Shown one piece after another: positions 49,721 to 57,940 of a stretch of DNA of 64,000 nucleotides. A program made the position numbers and the translations under genes. Numbering within the stretch: the stretch's first letter is position 1; every line of letters starts with the position of its first letter. The stretch spans positions 34,724-98,723 of the forward strand of contig DKSK01000015.1 in NCBI GenBank assembly GCA_002472565.1, written 5' to 3'. This stretch comes from Bacteroidales bacterium UBA7258. GTDB taxonomy: Bacteria; Bacteroidota; Bacteroidia; Bacteroidales; UBA932. Below the pieces are notes generated by a model. That model had not been told where the DNA came from. It saw only the letters and a program-made list of their open reading frames with translations, and ran no database searches.

Positions 49721-51072
49721 AATCCGTATTTTTTGATTTTATTGTAGAGAGTCTGGCGGCTTATCCCTAAATGAGCCGCTACGGCAGAAAGATTGCCGCC
49801 GAAGTCTTTAATCGCTTTGCTTATAGCCATACTTTCCATCTCCTCAAGAGTCTTCGGCTCAGGAAGGCCAGGAGTCTCCTCCGGGAGGCTGACATCACCG
49901 ATGCCAAGAGTCTCATTGTCGCAGAGTATGACAGACCTTTCGACCGAATGGTCAAGCTCTCGGACATTGCCAGGCCATGAAGCCGATTGAAGAGCAAGCA
50001 TCGCCTCGGACGTGAAAGAGTTGACTCTCTTCCCGTAAAGACGAGAATATATCTTCAGAGAATTTTCCGCCAAGGCCGGAATATCCTCTCTGCGCTCTCG
50101 CAGAGGAGGAATGTGAAGATTGATGGTGTTTATTCTGTAGAGGAGGTCCTCTCTGAACTCTCCGTCACGGACCATTTTCTGGATGTCCCTGTTGGAGGCG
50201 CAGATGAGCCGTACATCTATCGGAATACTCTTGGCGCCTCCTACCCTCAGGACGCTGCGTCTCTGAATGGCTGTCAGGAGTTTGGCCTGCTCCGAGTAGG
50301 AGATATTTCCGATTTCATCGAGGAAGAGGGTTCCTCCCTGAGCCAATTCAAAAAGCCCGGGCTTGTCGGCCTTGGCATCGGTGAAAGCGCCCTTCATATA
50401 ACCGAAGAGTTCGCTCTCAAACAAAGTTTCCGGAATGGCCCCGAGGTCAATCGGTATCATCGGAGCCTTTCGGCGGGAAGATTCGGCATGGATATAGTTA
50501 GCAAGCACCTCTTTCCCGGTACCGTTCTCCCCAGTAATCAAGATGTTGGCATCGGTGGAGGCCACCTTGTCTGCTAGAGCCTTAAGCTCCCTCATGGCAG
50601 CGCTGCTCCCCCAGATCACCCTCGACTGACTAGGTCCGGCGAGGGCCCCTTCGCCGCCCGGATTACCGCTTCCGATGACCCTGTCCCTCACCTCAGTCAT
50701 GGCCGCCACCATTTTTCCGTTATCGAAAGGCTTCACTATGAAATCAGAGGCACCTTCTTTCAAGCCACGCACCGCAAGTTCTATTTCGGCATAGGCGGTG
50801 AAGAGAACTACGCCGGTTCCAGGAGAGAGCCTTTTGATTTGCCCAAGCCAGTAAAGGCCCTCGTTTCCGTTATTTATGGCGGAGGTGAAATTCATGTCAA
50901 GAAGGACAGCATGTGGCTTTTCCGTCCTCAACTTCTCCGGGATTTCCACGGGATTTGCAACACAGACCACCTTCTCGAAATAATCTTCGAGAAGCATCTT
51001 CACCGTCGTCAAGACCTGCCTGTTGTCATCGACTACGAGCACTGTCCCCTTTCGCGTCACATTCACGGCCAT
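49717..51072 (-). CDS. NtrC-type sigma-54-dependent response regulator
   Basis: A 451-residue regulator. The receiver domain has D15/D16, phospho-acceptor D59 ('HAVLLDMNF') and the Lys in 'DFIVKPFDNGK'. The AAA+ domain has Walker A 'ITGENGTGKEVLANYIHAES', the sigma-54 contact loop 'GYMKGAFTDAKADKPG' (GAFTDA in place of GAFTGA, a common variant), Walker B 'GGTLFLDEIGNIS' and an R-finger region 'RFREDLLYR'-like 'REDLLYRINTI'. The C-terminal Fis-type HTH is 'NLSAVAAHLGISRQTLYNKI'. It should activate a sigma-54 promoter, most simply the one upstream of its own cassette. A 93-base gap separates it from the ATPase gene. Confidence 0.94.
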   Translation of the reverse strand: MAVNVTRKGTVLVVDDNRQVLTTVKMLLEDYFEKVVCVANPVEIPEKLRTEKPHAVLLDMNFTSAINNGNEGLYWLGQIKRLSPGTGVVLFTAYAEIELAVRGLKEGASDFIVKPFDNGKMVAAMTEVRDRVIGSGNPGGEGALAGPSQSRVIWGSSAAMRELKALADKVASTDANILITGENGTGKEVLANYIHAESSRRKAPMIPIDLGAIPETLFESELFGYMKGAFTDAKADKPGLFELAQGGTLFLDEIGNISYSEQAKLLTAIQRRSVLRVGGAKSIPIDVRLICASNRDIQKMVRDGEFREDLLYRINTINLHIPPLRERREDIPALAENSLKIYSRLYGKRVNSFTSEAMLALQSASWPGNVRELDHSVERSVILCDNETLGIGDVSLPEETPGLPEPKTLEEMESMAISKAIKDFGGNLSAVAAHLGISRQTLYNKIKKYGL

Positions 51073-51165
51073 TCCTATCTTTGTCGGAATCTGGATTCTC
51101 CCATAAATTTATCTATAATCCTCCATATTTCCAAGAGTCTTCCCCCTATCCCGAGAGAGGCGCTA

Positions 51166-51828
51166 TCAACCGACGATCTGGCCGTCGAAAAGACGGATCG
51201 TATGGTGGGCATAGGCCGCATCGCGCTCACTGTGCGTCACCATGACTATAGTCGTACCCTCCTTATTGAGATCGGAGAGGAGCGCCATGATATCTGCTCC
51301 ATTCTTAGAATCGAGGTTTCCCGTAGGCTCATCTGCAAGGATTAATTCCGGTTTATAGACTACGGCGCGAGCTATCGCCACCCTCTGCTGCTGTCCCCCG
51401 GAGAGCTGATGTGGGAAATGTTCGGCCCTATGGTTAATTCCTATCCTCTCCATGATGTCATCGACCATATGCTTCCTTTCTGAAGATTTTATGTCCAGAT
51501 ATGTCAGAGGGAGCTCGATGTTTTCCCTGACGTTCAATTCGTCTATCAGGTTGAAACTCTGGAAGACAAAGCCAATTCTCCCCTTGCGGACGTCGGCGCG
51601 TTCATTCTCTTTCAGACCTCCGACTTCCTTCCCGGAGAGGAAGTATCTGCCGGATGTGGGATTGTCCAGCAAGCCCAGGATATTCATCAAGGTTGATTTT
51701 CCACAGCCCGAAGGGCCCATTATCGCTACGAAATCATGGTCCGCCACCTCGAAAGAGACTTTGTTGAGTGCTATTGTCTCCACTTCCTCGGTACGGAAAG
51801 ACTTTGAGAGGTTTTCAACTTTTATCAT
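51166..51828 (-). CDS. ABC exporter ATPase (MacB/LolD type)
   Basis: A 220-residue ATP-binding subunit: Walker A GPSGCGKST, Q loop 'GFVFQSFNLIDELNVRENI', signature 'HFPHQLSGGQQQRVAIARAV', Walker B ILADEPTGNLD and the H loop 'VMVTHSERDAAYA'. This is the MacB/LolD/FtsE class that works with FtsX-like permeases using mechanotransmission across the envelope. Partner permease and adaptor genes are immediately upstream. Confidence 0.93.
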   Translation of the reverse strand: MIKVENLSKSFRTEEVETIALNKVSFEVADHDFVAIMGPSGCGKSTLMNILGLLDNPTSGRYFLSGKEVGGLKENERADVRKGRIGFVFQSFNLIDELNVRENIELPLTYLDIKSSERKHMVDDIMERIGINHRAEHFPHQLSGGQQQRVAIARAVVYKPELILADEPTGNLDSKNGADIMALLSDLNKEGTTIVMVTHSERDAAYAHHTIRLFDGQIVG

Positions 51829-51882
51829 ATTCTTAACTATATAAACTATTACTAATCAGAGAGTATGGCATGAAAAGGCAGC

Positions 51883-54285
51883 CTATTCCTGTTTCAGGTT
51901 GTCTACAGGATTCTCATTGGCTATGACATGGCTCTGGAAGAAGACAGCCATGAGAGAAACGAGAGCGGTCAAGGCTCCCGCGAGGAGCAGATATGGCCAG
52001 AATGAGATACGATGCCGATAATTCATCAGCCAGCTTCCGACTATTCGCCATACAAAAGGAATCGCGATCACGAAGGAGAGAAGCACATAGAGGGCGAAAA
52101 TCTTGAGAAGTCTCAGATTAATCTGGGCGCTCTTGGAGCCGAAGACTTTACGTATCGCCATCTCGCGCCTCTTCTGCTGCATGAAATATGAACTCATGGA
52201 CATCAGTCCAAGGAAGGCTATGATCATGGCCACGAGTGCGAAGGCAGACATGAGTGTGGATATTCTTATCTGTCTGGAATAATTCGCCCTGATCTGATCT
52301 CTCATGTAAGGATGTTCCATGTTCAGATCCTGATGGAATGTCTCCCTGTACAGTTTGCACACTTCACGATATGCATAGGCCTCGTCTCCGCTCACCTTTA
52401 CGCTCAACGTGGAATAATTACCGGCATCATCCAGGTAGACCATGGCACACAGACCGTCGCTTCCGTCAGAATCCAAGATGCGGAAATCCGAAATGCAGCC
52501 GTTATAAGTGGTCGTCCTGTTGTCGAAGAAATATCTTACATGCATGGTGTCGAGTTTCTCACTTGGTCTGGGATCGCCGCTCTTCATTCCCATTTTGGCC
52601 AAGGTGCTTTCAGAGACGTAATATGCATGGCGTAAGTCCGGATTGAGTTCGTGCAGAATCTTGAAGCCGAAGAATTTCAGATAATTACTATCTCCAGTGA
52701 ATATCTGGAAAGACTGAACCTCGTTCCCCTGACTCATGAAAGTAACATTGTTTCCGCCATCCAAAGGAGTTGAAAACGAGCGTGTGACATCGGTCACGAA
52801 AGGCAGCTTCCTGACTTCATCACTGAACCTTTTCCCGTCCTGGCCATAGAAGGCTCCGGAAGACAAAGTCATAATATGGTCAGTCTCGTAGCCCAAGGGA
52901 AGATTCACCAGATGTCTTATCTGAGCAACCTGCGTGAAAGCGTTAGTAATGAAGACTATACATATGAAAAGCTGGATGACGATGAAGATCTTGCTGAGCA
53001 CCATCTTGGACTGCCGTCTGAAAGTGCCTCTGACAACGTCAATAGGATTCGGCCGTGAAATTATTACCGCCGGAATTATGCCGGCCAGTACGCCTTCGAC
53101 CAGAATAACGGCCAAGATGAAGCCCAGGAGCTGCGGATGCGAGAACATGGTTAGGGCGTTCATGGAGGTTGAGAGCACCGATCCTGTCAAAGGGAGCAGG
53201 GCGGCCGCGGCAATAAGCGCCAAAATGCCCGCGGCAGCGCTCATAGTCAGGCTTTCAAAGATGAGATTCCTCATGATTTCTTTGCGCCCGGCTCCGAAAA
53301 GCCTTCTCGTGGCCATCTCTTTGCTTCTTGACACCGACAAGGCTACGGTAAGATTGATATAATTCAGCATGGCGAAGAGAAGGATGACAAGGCAGACCTT
53401 GACAAGCATGGAGATAAGGAGTTTGTCGCTGCTACGCACTACGTCCGAAATATCGTTCATATCATAGCCGGACATATAGATCTTATCATATCGGACAGGG
53501 ATCGTCATAGTCTTGAAATCCTCACTGCCGTATCCTGGATAGACGGAATGAACGTGTTTCGTCAGAGCGTCTTCCTTCCCTTCCAGACTTGTCCGGGGCC
53601 TGGTCTTGACGAAGAGAAAAGAGCCGAAGAGGTTCACGCCGTATTGCTCCGCATAGATCTCCATGTCGGCCACATTGTTGACATCGTTGTGACTGAAAGC
53701 AAGGATCACGTCAGGCTGAAAGAAGAGACTGGTCTTCTCGAAATCCTTGAACACCGCACTGATCCTCAGAGGAGCCCTGTTCTCAAGGCTGATAGTCTTG
53801 CCGATAGGATCCTCCTTCCCGAAAAGTTTGTTGGCGAAAGATCTGGAGACGGCTATCTCGTCTGGATTGCGTATGCATGAAGACAGTCCGCCCTCAGCGA
53901 TAGGATAATCAAAGATGGTGAAAAAGGAACTGTCCACGAAAAACGCTTTTGCCTCGGTGCCGTTCCCATTGTAGAAGAAGGTGTTTTTCTTGCCATTGAC
54001 GGCACATACCGCCTCTATTTCAGGAAAGTCCTTGACAAGGCCTCTGAGATAAATCTGATGGCCCGGCATATAGACCTTATTTTCCTCGAACACCTTGGTT
54101 GCCAGGAGATAGATATTGTCTCTGTTCTTCTGGTCGCCGCCTATACTGTAGGACTGCGTCAGAAAGGTTGCGATCAATATGATGAAGGCCAGGCTGATAG
54201 ACATTCCAAAAATGTTGACAGCCGTATAGCCCTTGTTCCTTGAGAGAAAAGTGATAAAAGACCTCAGGTTGAAATGCGATGTCAT
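51883..54285 (-). CDS. FtsX/MacB-like ABC permease
   Basis: An 800-residue permease with two repeated halves. Each half has one helix, a periplasmic MacB_PCD-type domain and three helices. N-terminal 'TFLSRNKGYTAVNIFGMSIS' and the second-half 'SKIFIVIQLFICIVFITNAF' are the leading helices; 'SRSKEMATRRLFGAGRKEIM' and 'QQKRREMAIRKVFGSKSAQI' are the paired FtsX coupling motifs that contact the ATPase. It is a double-length arrangement common in Bacteroidota, so a single chain may replace a homodimer. The cargo is unknown. It lies 54 bases before the ATPase gene and 7 bases after the adaptor gene. Confidence 0.9.
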   Translation of the reverse strand: MTSHFNLRSFITFLSRNKGYTAVNIFGMSISLAFIILIATFLTQSYSIGGDQKNRDNIYLLATKVFEENKVYMPGHQIYLRGLVKDFPEIEAVCAVNGKKNTFFYNGNGTEAKAFFVDSSFFTIFDYPIAEGGLSSCIRNPDEIAVSRSFANKLFGKEDPIGKTISLENRAPLRISAVFKDFEKTSLFFQPDVILAFSHNDVNNVADMEIYAEQYGVNLFGSFLFVKTRPRTSLEGKEDALTKHVHSVYPGYGSEDFKTMTIPVRYDKIYMSGYDMNDISDVVRSSDKLLISMLVKVCLVILLFAMLNYINLTVALSVSRSKEMATRRLFGAGRKEIMRNLIFESLTMSAAAGILALIAAAALLPLTGSVLSTSMNALTMFSHPQLLGFILAVILVEGVLAGIIPAVIISRPNPIDVVRGTFRRQSKMVLSKIFIVIQLFICIVFITNAFTQVAQIRHLVNLPLGYETDHIMTLSSGAFYGQDGKRFSDEVRKLPFVTDVTRSFSTPLDGGNNVTFMSQGNEVQSFQIFTGDSNYLKFFGFKILHELNPDLRHAYYVSESTLAKMGMKSGDPRPSEKLDTMHVRYFFDNRTTTYNGCISDFRILDSDGSDGLCAMVYLDDAGNYSTLSVKVSGDEAYAYREVCKLYRETFHQDLNMEHPYMRDQIRANYSRQIRISTLMSAFALVAMIIAFLGLMSMSSYFMQQKRREMAIRKVFGSKSAQINLRLLKIFALYVLLSFVIAIPFVWRIVGSWLMNYRHRISFWPYLLLAGALTALVSLMAVFFQSHVIANENPVDNLKQE

Positions 54286-54292
54286 ATTGTAC

Positions 54293-55549
54293 CTATCGAT
54301 TGATTTTCAATATATTATAATTTCCGAAAGCATCATACCCATTGAGGATGACCTTCTCTCCAGGCTCAAGGCCTTCCAGAACTTCATAATATCTGGCATT
54401 CTGAATGCCAATGCGGATTTTCCTCCTATAAGCCTTTTTCCCTTCCTTATCCAACACGAAAATCCAATTCCCGTTCGTCACGCCGTAGAAGGTCCCCTTC
54501 GGGATGAAAATGCAGGTCTTCGGATCTCCGAGCTGGAGATCCAGATGGAAAGTCTGACCTGAACGGATGTTGTCAGGCCGCTCTCCATCGAAAACAAAAT
54601 CCACTCTGAAACGCTGATCCTTCACTTCCGGATAGATTTTCTTCAGAATAAGCCTGTACTCCTTATTATTGATCGAGGCGGCGGCACTAAGGCCTGTGGT
54701 CACGCGGTCCAGATAATTCTGGTCAATCTGGGCTGTGATTTTATAATCACTCAGGTCATTAACCTGGCCTATGGTCTGCCCTGCCGCCACATTCTGGCCA
54801 AGTTCCACGTTCAGACTTCCCAGCTCTCCGCTGATTGCGCTGCGGACCTTGAGATTCTCCTTGCGGCGCCTGACCATGAGCACATTTTGACGCATATTGT
54901 CTAGATTGTCATTCATCTGGTCAAGCTGAGCCTGGCGATAATTCTCGTCCTTCTCCAGCCTGTCGTCAAGAAGCTTCTGCTTGTCCACAGCCAGCTGCCA
55001 ATCTTCCTCAGCCTGGAGATAGACCTCCTTCGCTATCAGATTCTCTTCCCAAAGAGCCTTCTGCTGCCTATAGGCACGCTCTTTCCTTCTAACCTCCATA
55101 TCCTGCTGGCGCTTCTCCGTCTTATTATTCAAAGTCTCCTGCTCCATGCTTATCTGCGTATTTCTAAGCATGTCCTGCTTCTCTGCGAGTTCGCTTTCCG
55201 CATTCATGATTTCCAGGTCCAAATTGGAATTGGAGAGCTCGACAATAACGTCCCCCTCATTTATATGCGCCCCCTCCTCGACAACTTTGGACCTTACGAT
55301 TCCGCCCTCTTCCGTACTTATCTGCACGACCCTTATCGGCGCCGCCTGGCCGTCGATGTAGATGTAGTCATCAAATTTTCCTTCCTCGACCGAGACGATG
55401 CCCAGATCCCTTTCCTTGACGCTAAGCGTGGAGCTTAGCTTTCCGAAGGCAAGCCACGAAAATAGGTCGCACAATACGAGGCCCCCTGCGATGAAGGGTA
55501 CATACTTCTTCCTCTTATCCCACTTTGACTGTTCAATTTTTATATCCAT
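54293..55549 (-). CDS. HlyD-family periplasmic adaptor
   Basis: A 418-residue membrane fusion protein. It has a short cytoplasmic N-terminus, one helix ('FIAGGLVLCDLFSWLAFG'), a lipoyl/barrel-sandwich half ('DGQAAPIRVVQISTEEGGIV'), a long coiled-coil hairpin at about 105-245 ('ELAEKQDMLRNTQISMEQET'), the second lipoyl half ('SAISGELGSLNVELGQNVAA') and a beta-barrel with 'RSGQTFHLDLQLGDP'. It should link the MacB-like permease to an outer-membrane channel; no TolC-like gene is in the cassette, so that part must be encoded elsewhere. First gene of the cassette. Confidence 0.92.
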   Translation of the reverse strand: MDIKIEQSKWDKRKKYVPFIAGGLVLCDLFSWLAFGKLSSTLSVKERDLGIVSVEEGKFDDYIYIDGQAAPIRVVQISTEEGGIVRSKVVEEGAHINEGDVIVELSNSNLDLEIMNAESELAEKQDMLRNTQISMEQETLNNKTEKRQQDMEVRRKERAYRQQKALWEENLIAKEVYLQAEEDWQLAVDKQKLLDDRLEKDENYRQAQLDQMNDNLDNMRQNVLMVRRRKENLKVRSAISGELGSLNVELGQNVAAGQTIGQVNDLSDYKITAQIDQNYLDRVTTGLSAAASINNKEYRLILKKIYPEVKDQRFRVDFVFDGERPDNIRSGQTFHLDLQLGDPKTCIFIPKGTFYGVTNGNWIFVLDKEGKKAYRRKIRIGIQNARYYEVLEGLEPGEKVILNGYDAFGNYNILKINR

Positions 55550-55634
55550 GTTGATATGGCTTTAACCTGTACAGCTTAGAGAGCAAAATCCGTTCAATAA
55601 TGAATAAGTAATTGACATAAAGGAAGATAGAACG

Positions 55635-55650
55635 GCATAGACAATGCCGG
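55635..55650 (-). promoter_or_regulatory. Candidate sigma-54 promoter of the export cassette
   Basis: On the minus strand CGGCAT...TATGCC gives the GG-N10-GC spacing of a -24/-12 element (consensus TGGCAC-N5-TTGC). GG is at complement 55648-55647 and GC at 55636-55635. The start would be near 55623, leaving a leader of about 75 bases. The same bases form an inverted repeat CGGCAT-N5-ATGCCG, so an operator is an alternative. No housekeeping promoter was found nearby. Confidence 0.45.
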
Positions 55651-55654
55651 AACT

Positions 55655-55689
55655 GTCTAATTTCTTGACAAGAAGTCAAAAATTTGGAC
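55655..55689. promoter_or_regulatory. Two tandem GTC-N9-GAC palindromes, probable NtrC-type activator sites
   Basis: GTCTAATTTCTTGAC (55655-55669) and GTCAAAAATTTGGAC (55675-55689) share the GTC-N9-GAC frame, and their centres are 20 bp apart, two helical turns. The second is almost fully symmetric (GTC-n-AAA-n-TTT-n-GAC). They lie directly upstream of the sigma-54-like element. The proximal site is closer to it than classical enhancers usually are. Confidence 0.5.
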
Positions 55690-55756
55690 ATGGGCGGAAG
55701 AAAGACCGGGGAAAAAAGAAAAAGCCTCGGCAGAAATCTGTTGAGGCTTAATCTTG

Positions 55757-55827
55757 AGGTGCCATGCAGGATCGAACTGCAGTATCAGGTTTTGCAGACC
55801 TGTGCCTAACCACTCGGCCATAGCACC
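55757..55827 (-). tRNA. tRNA-Cys (anticodon GCA)
   Basis: The minus strand reads GGTGCTA-TG-GCC...GGC-A-CAGGT-CTGCAAA-ACCTG-ATAC-TGCAG-TTCGATC-CTGCA-TGGCACC-T: a full cloverleaf with a seven-pair acceptor (one G/U), anticodon GCA and discriminator U73, which is the cysteine identity base. CCA is not encoded. Confidence 0.97.
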
Positions 55828-55840
55828 TTGTCAGGGAATG

Positions 55841-55871
55841 CAAATATAGTCAAAGCTTGCCAATTTCCAAA
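55841..55871 (-). promoter_or_regulatory. Promoter of tRNA-Cys
   Basis: On the minus strand TTTG (complement 55868-55871), 19 bases, then TATATTTG (complement 55841-55848): a perfect match to the Bacteroidetes consensus, a few bases upstream of the tRNA. Confidence 0.75.
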
Positions 55872-55925
55872 TACTTAGAGGCATATTTTTCATTATATGC
55901 GGAAGAAGCAGTGTAAGGTTGCAGC

Positions 55926-57140
55926 CTATTCCACGTAGAGGAGGAGGCCTTTGAGGTACTCGCCCTCTGGATGGTAGATGTTGACGGCGTGGTCGGCTGG
56001 CTGATTGAGGCGGTCGAGTATCCTCACTCGGCGGCCGCTCTGAGCCGCGGCGGAGAAGACGGCGAGAGCGAAAGCCTCTTTGTCCACTACCTGAGAACAG
56101 CTGAAAGTAAAGATGAAACCGCCTGGTTTTACCTTGGAAATCGCCGCGGCATTCAGACGCTGATACGCCCTGAGTGCATTATGGAGGGCGCCGCGATGTT
56201 TCGCGAAAGCAGGGGGATCGACAATCATCAGATCATATTCGCCTTCCGGTGAGTCATGGAGATAATCCATAGCGTCACAGCAGAATGAGTTATGCATGGA
56301 TGGATCGAAGCCGTTGAGAAGAACGTTCCTCTCCACCATGGACATGGCCTTGGCGGAAGAATCCACTGAATCGACATGAAGGGCACCTCCGCCTAAAGCA
56401 TAGATTGAGAAGCCTCCGGTATAGCAGAAGAGATTCAGCACTTTACGGCCGGCCGACAATTTCTCCACCATGGCTCTGTTCTCCCTCTGGTCGAGGAAGA
56501 AACCGGTCTTCTGCCCCTCGGTCCAGTTCACGAGAAACTTGTGGCCATTCTCGATAACGGTCTGCTCATCATCGTTGAAGCCTTCCTTCTTGTAGAGATA
56601 GCCGTCCACCAGTTCAAGACCAGCCTTGAAAGGAGCTGTACCGGAACTCTTGTCATAGACGGCCTTGAGAGAGTCCCCGTAAACCGCCTTCAGAGCCTCA
56701 CAGACTTGCTTCTTCGCCCTGAATATGCCGGCGGAATGAGCCTGCATGACACAGACCCCGTCATACCAGTCGACGATAAGCCCCGGAAGTCCGTCTCCCT
56801 CGCCGTGAACAAGACGATAGCAATTGGTCTTTCTTCCCGAAGCATCCTCCCCGGGCTTCACCGCCAGGCCCATAGCTATACGAAGATGCAAAGCACTGCC
56901 AATCATGTTTTTATAGTAGTCCGGCTTAAGCGCATCGTCATTGAAGCTCAAGATTCTGACCGCTATGGATCCGATCTGGTAATGCCCGCAGGCCAGAAAA
57001 TCTCCTCTTGAAGAATAAACTCCGACTACATCCCCCTCTGCAGGCTCTCCCACGATCTGGGCGATGGCTCCGGAGAAGACCCACGGATGGAAACGAAGCA
57101 GGGACTCTTCCCTGCCCTTCTTAAGTATTACCTTGCTCAT
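55926..57140 (-). CDS. rlmI: Class I rRNA methyltransferase (RlmI-like)
   Basis: A 404-residue SAM-dependent methyltransferase for 23S rRNA cytosine C5. An N-terminal PUA domain ('LRFHPWVFSGAIAQIVGEPA') is followed by an EEHEE-type middle domain and a Rossmann domain with 'VLNLFCYTGGFSIYALGGGA', 'DLMIVDPPAFAKHRGAL' and the 'GGFIFTFSCSQVV' motif. RlmI is the closest well-known relative; other COG1092 members have different targets. It overlaps the exonuclease gene by four bases. Confidence 0.87.
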   Translation of the reverse strand: MSKVILKKGREESLLRFHPWVFSGAIAQIVGEPAEGDVVGVYSSRGDFLACGHYQIGSIAVRILSFNDDALKPDYYKNMIGSALHLRIAMGLAVKPGEDASGRKTNCYRLVHGEGDGLPGLIVDWYDGVCVMQAHSAGIFRAKKQVCEALKAVYGDSLKAVYDKSSGTAPFKAGLELVDGYLYKKEGFNDDEQTVIENGHKFLVNWTEGQKTGFFLDQRENRAMVEKLSAGRKVLNLFCYTGGFSIYALGGGALHVDSVDSSAKAMSMVERNVLLNGFDPSMHNSFCCDAMDYLHDSPEGEYDLMIVDPPAFAKHRGALHNALRAYQRLNAAAISKVKPGGFIFTFSCSQVVDKEAFALAVFSAAAQSGRRVRILDRLNQPADHAVNIYHPEGEYLKGLLLYVE

Positions 57141-57940
57141 TTCTTGTCTTGACTTGGCGCCTTATGGCGCTGATTTCTATTGCGGTGTCGGTTTCTGCGT
57201 TTCTTTTTCCCGGCTTTGTCCGCCTTGGAATCCGAACCCGGAACCTGCCCAGCGGCAGTGGCGGGGGAGAATTGCCCGCCCTCAGGCACGCACTGCCCCT
57301 GAACCGCCGCCGGATTCTTGGGAGGATTCGGCAGCATGTCCTCGGGACTCAGAGGATTCTTTTCGCTATCCATGAGCTTCTTGTACATCTCTCGGCAAAT
57401 CCATGCATCCGTAGCCGCATATTTCTTCTGAGGCTCCGACAGAGTCTCGGCCTCCCAGTTCGATAATTGCTGAGTCTTCGAGATTCTCACTCCCAAGATG
57501 ATAGCGCTCATCTTCTTCACACTCTTATCCCTAATGCCGTACTCCCAGACCATTTTCTGAAGGTCCACGAAGCCCTCGGGAGCGAACTTGGCATATTTCT
57601 GAAGCCCGCGGACGTCATCAGCCGTAGCCGCTCCGACCTTAAGAATCTTCTTACTGGAAAGGATGGAACAAAGCTTCGGAGGTATGCCCGTCATCTTGAC
57701 TCTGAACAAAAAAGCCTTCTTGGCCCCTGATAGCTGGAGCAGAGAAGTGCCATAGTGAGGCTGGTCGGGCGAAAAGCAGGGACGGGACTCGGTGTCGAAC
57801 CCGATGACATCCTTGGCCGCAAGATAGCGGACGGCTTCATCAAATTCTTTCCCGAGCTTGTCTATCACCGTGATTTCCCCAGGGAAACTTGAGAGTTGAA
57901 GCTTATCTATATCCTCTTGGGAAATACTCTTAGCGTACAT
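57137..57940 (-). CDS. RNase D-like 3'-5' exonuclease
   Basis: A 267-residue DEDD exonuclease. Exo I is 'VIGFDTESRPCF' (D-x-E), Exo II 'LKVGAATADDVRGL', Exo III 'KKYAATDAWICREMYKKL' with the Y/D pair. It lacks the HRDC domain of full RNase D. The last 70 residues are low-complexity: a Pro/Gln/Gly section and then a strongly basic tail rich in K, R, N and H ('GKKKRRNRHRNRNQRHKAP'), probably for nucleic acid binding. It overlaps the upstream lipoprotein gene by 11 bases and rlmI by 4. Confidence 0.85.
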   Translation of the reverse strand: MYAKSISQEDIDKLQLSSFPGEITVIDKLGKEFDEAVRYLAAKDVIGFDTESRPCFSPDQPHYGTSLLQLSGAKKAFLFRVKMTGIPPKLCSILSSKKILKVGAATADDVRGLQKYAKFAPEGFVDLQKMVWEYGIRDKSVKKMSAIILGVRISKTQQLSNWEAETLSEPQKKYAATDAWICREMYKKLMDSEKNPLSPEDMLPNPPKNPAAVQGQCVPEGGQFSPATAAGQVPGSDSKADKAGKKKRRNRHRNRNQRHKAPSQDKK

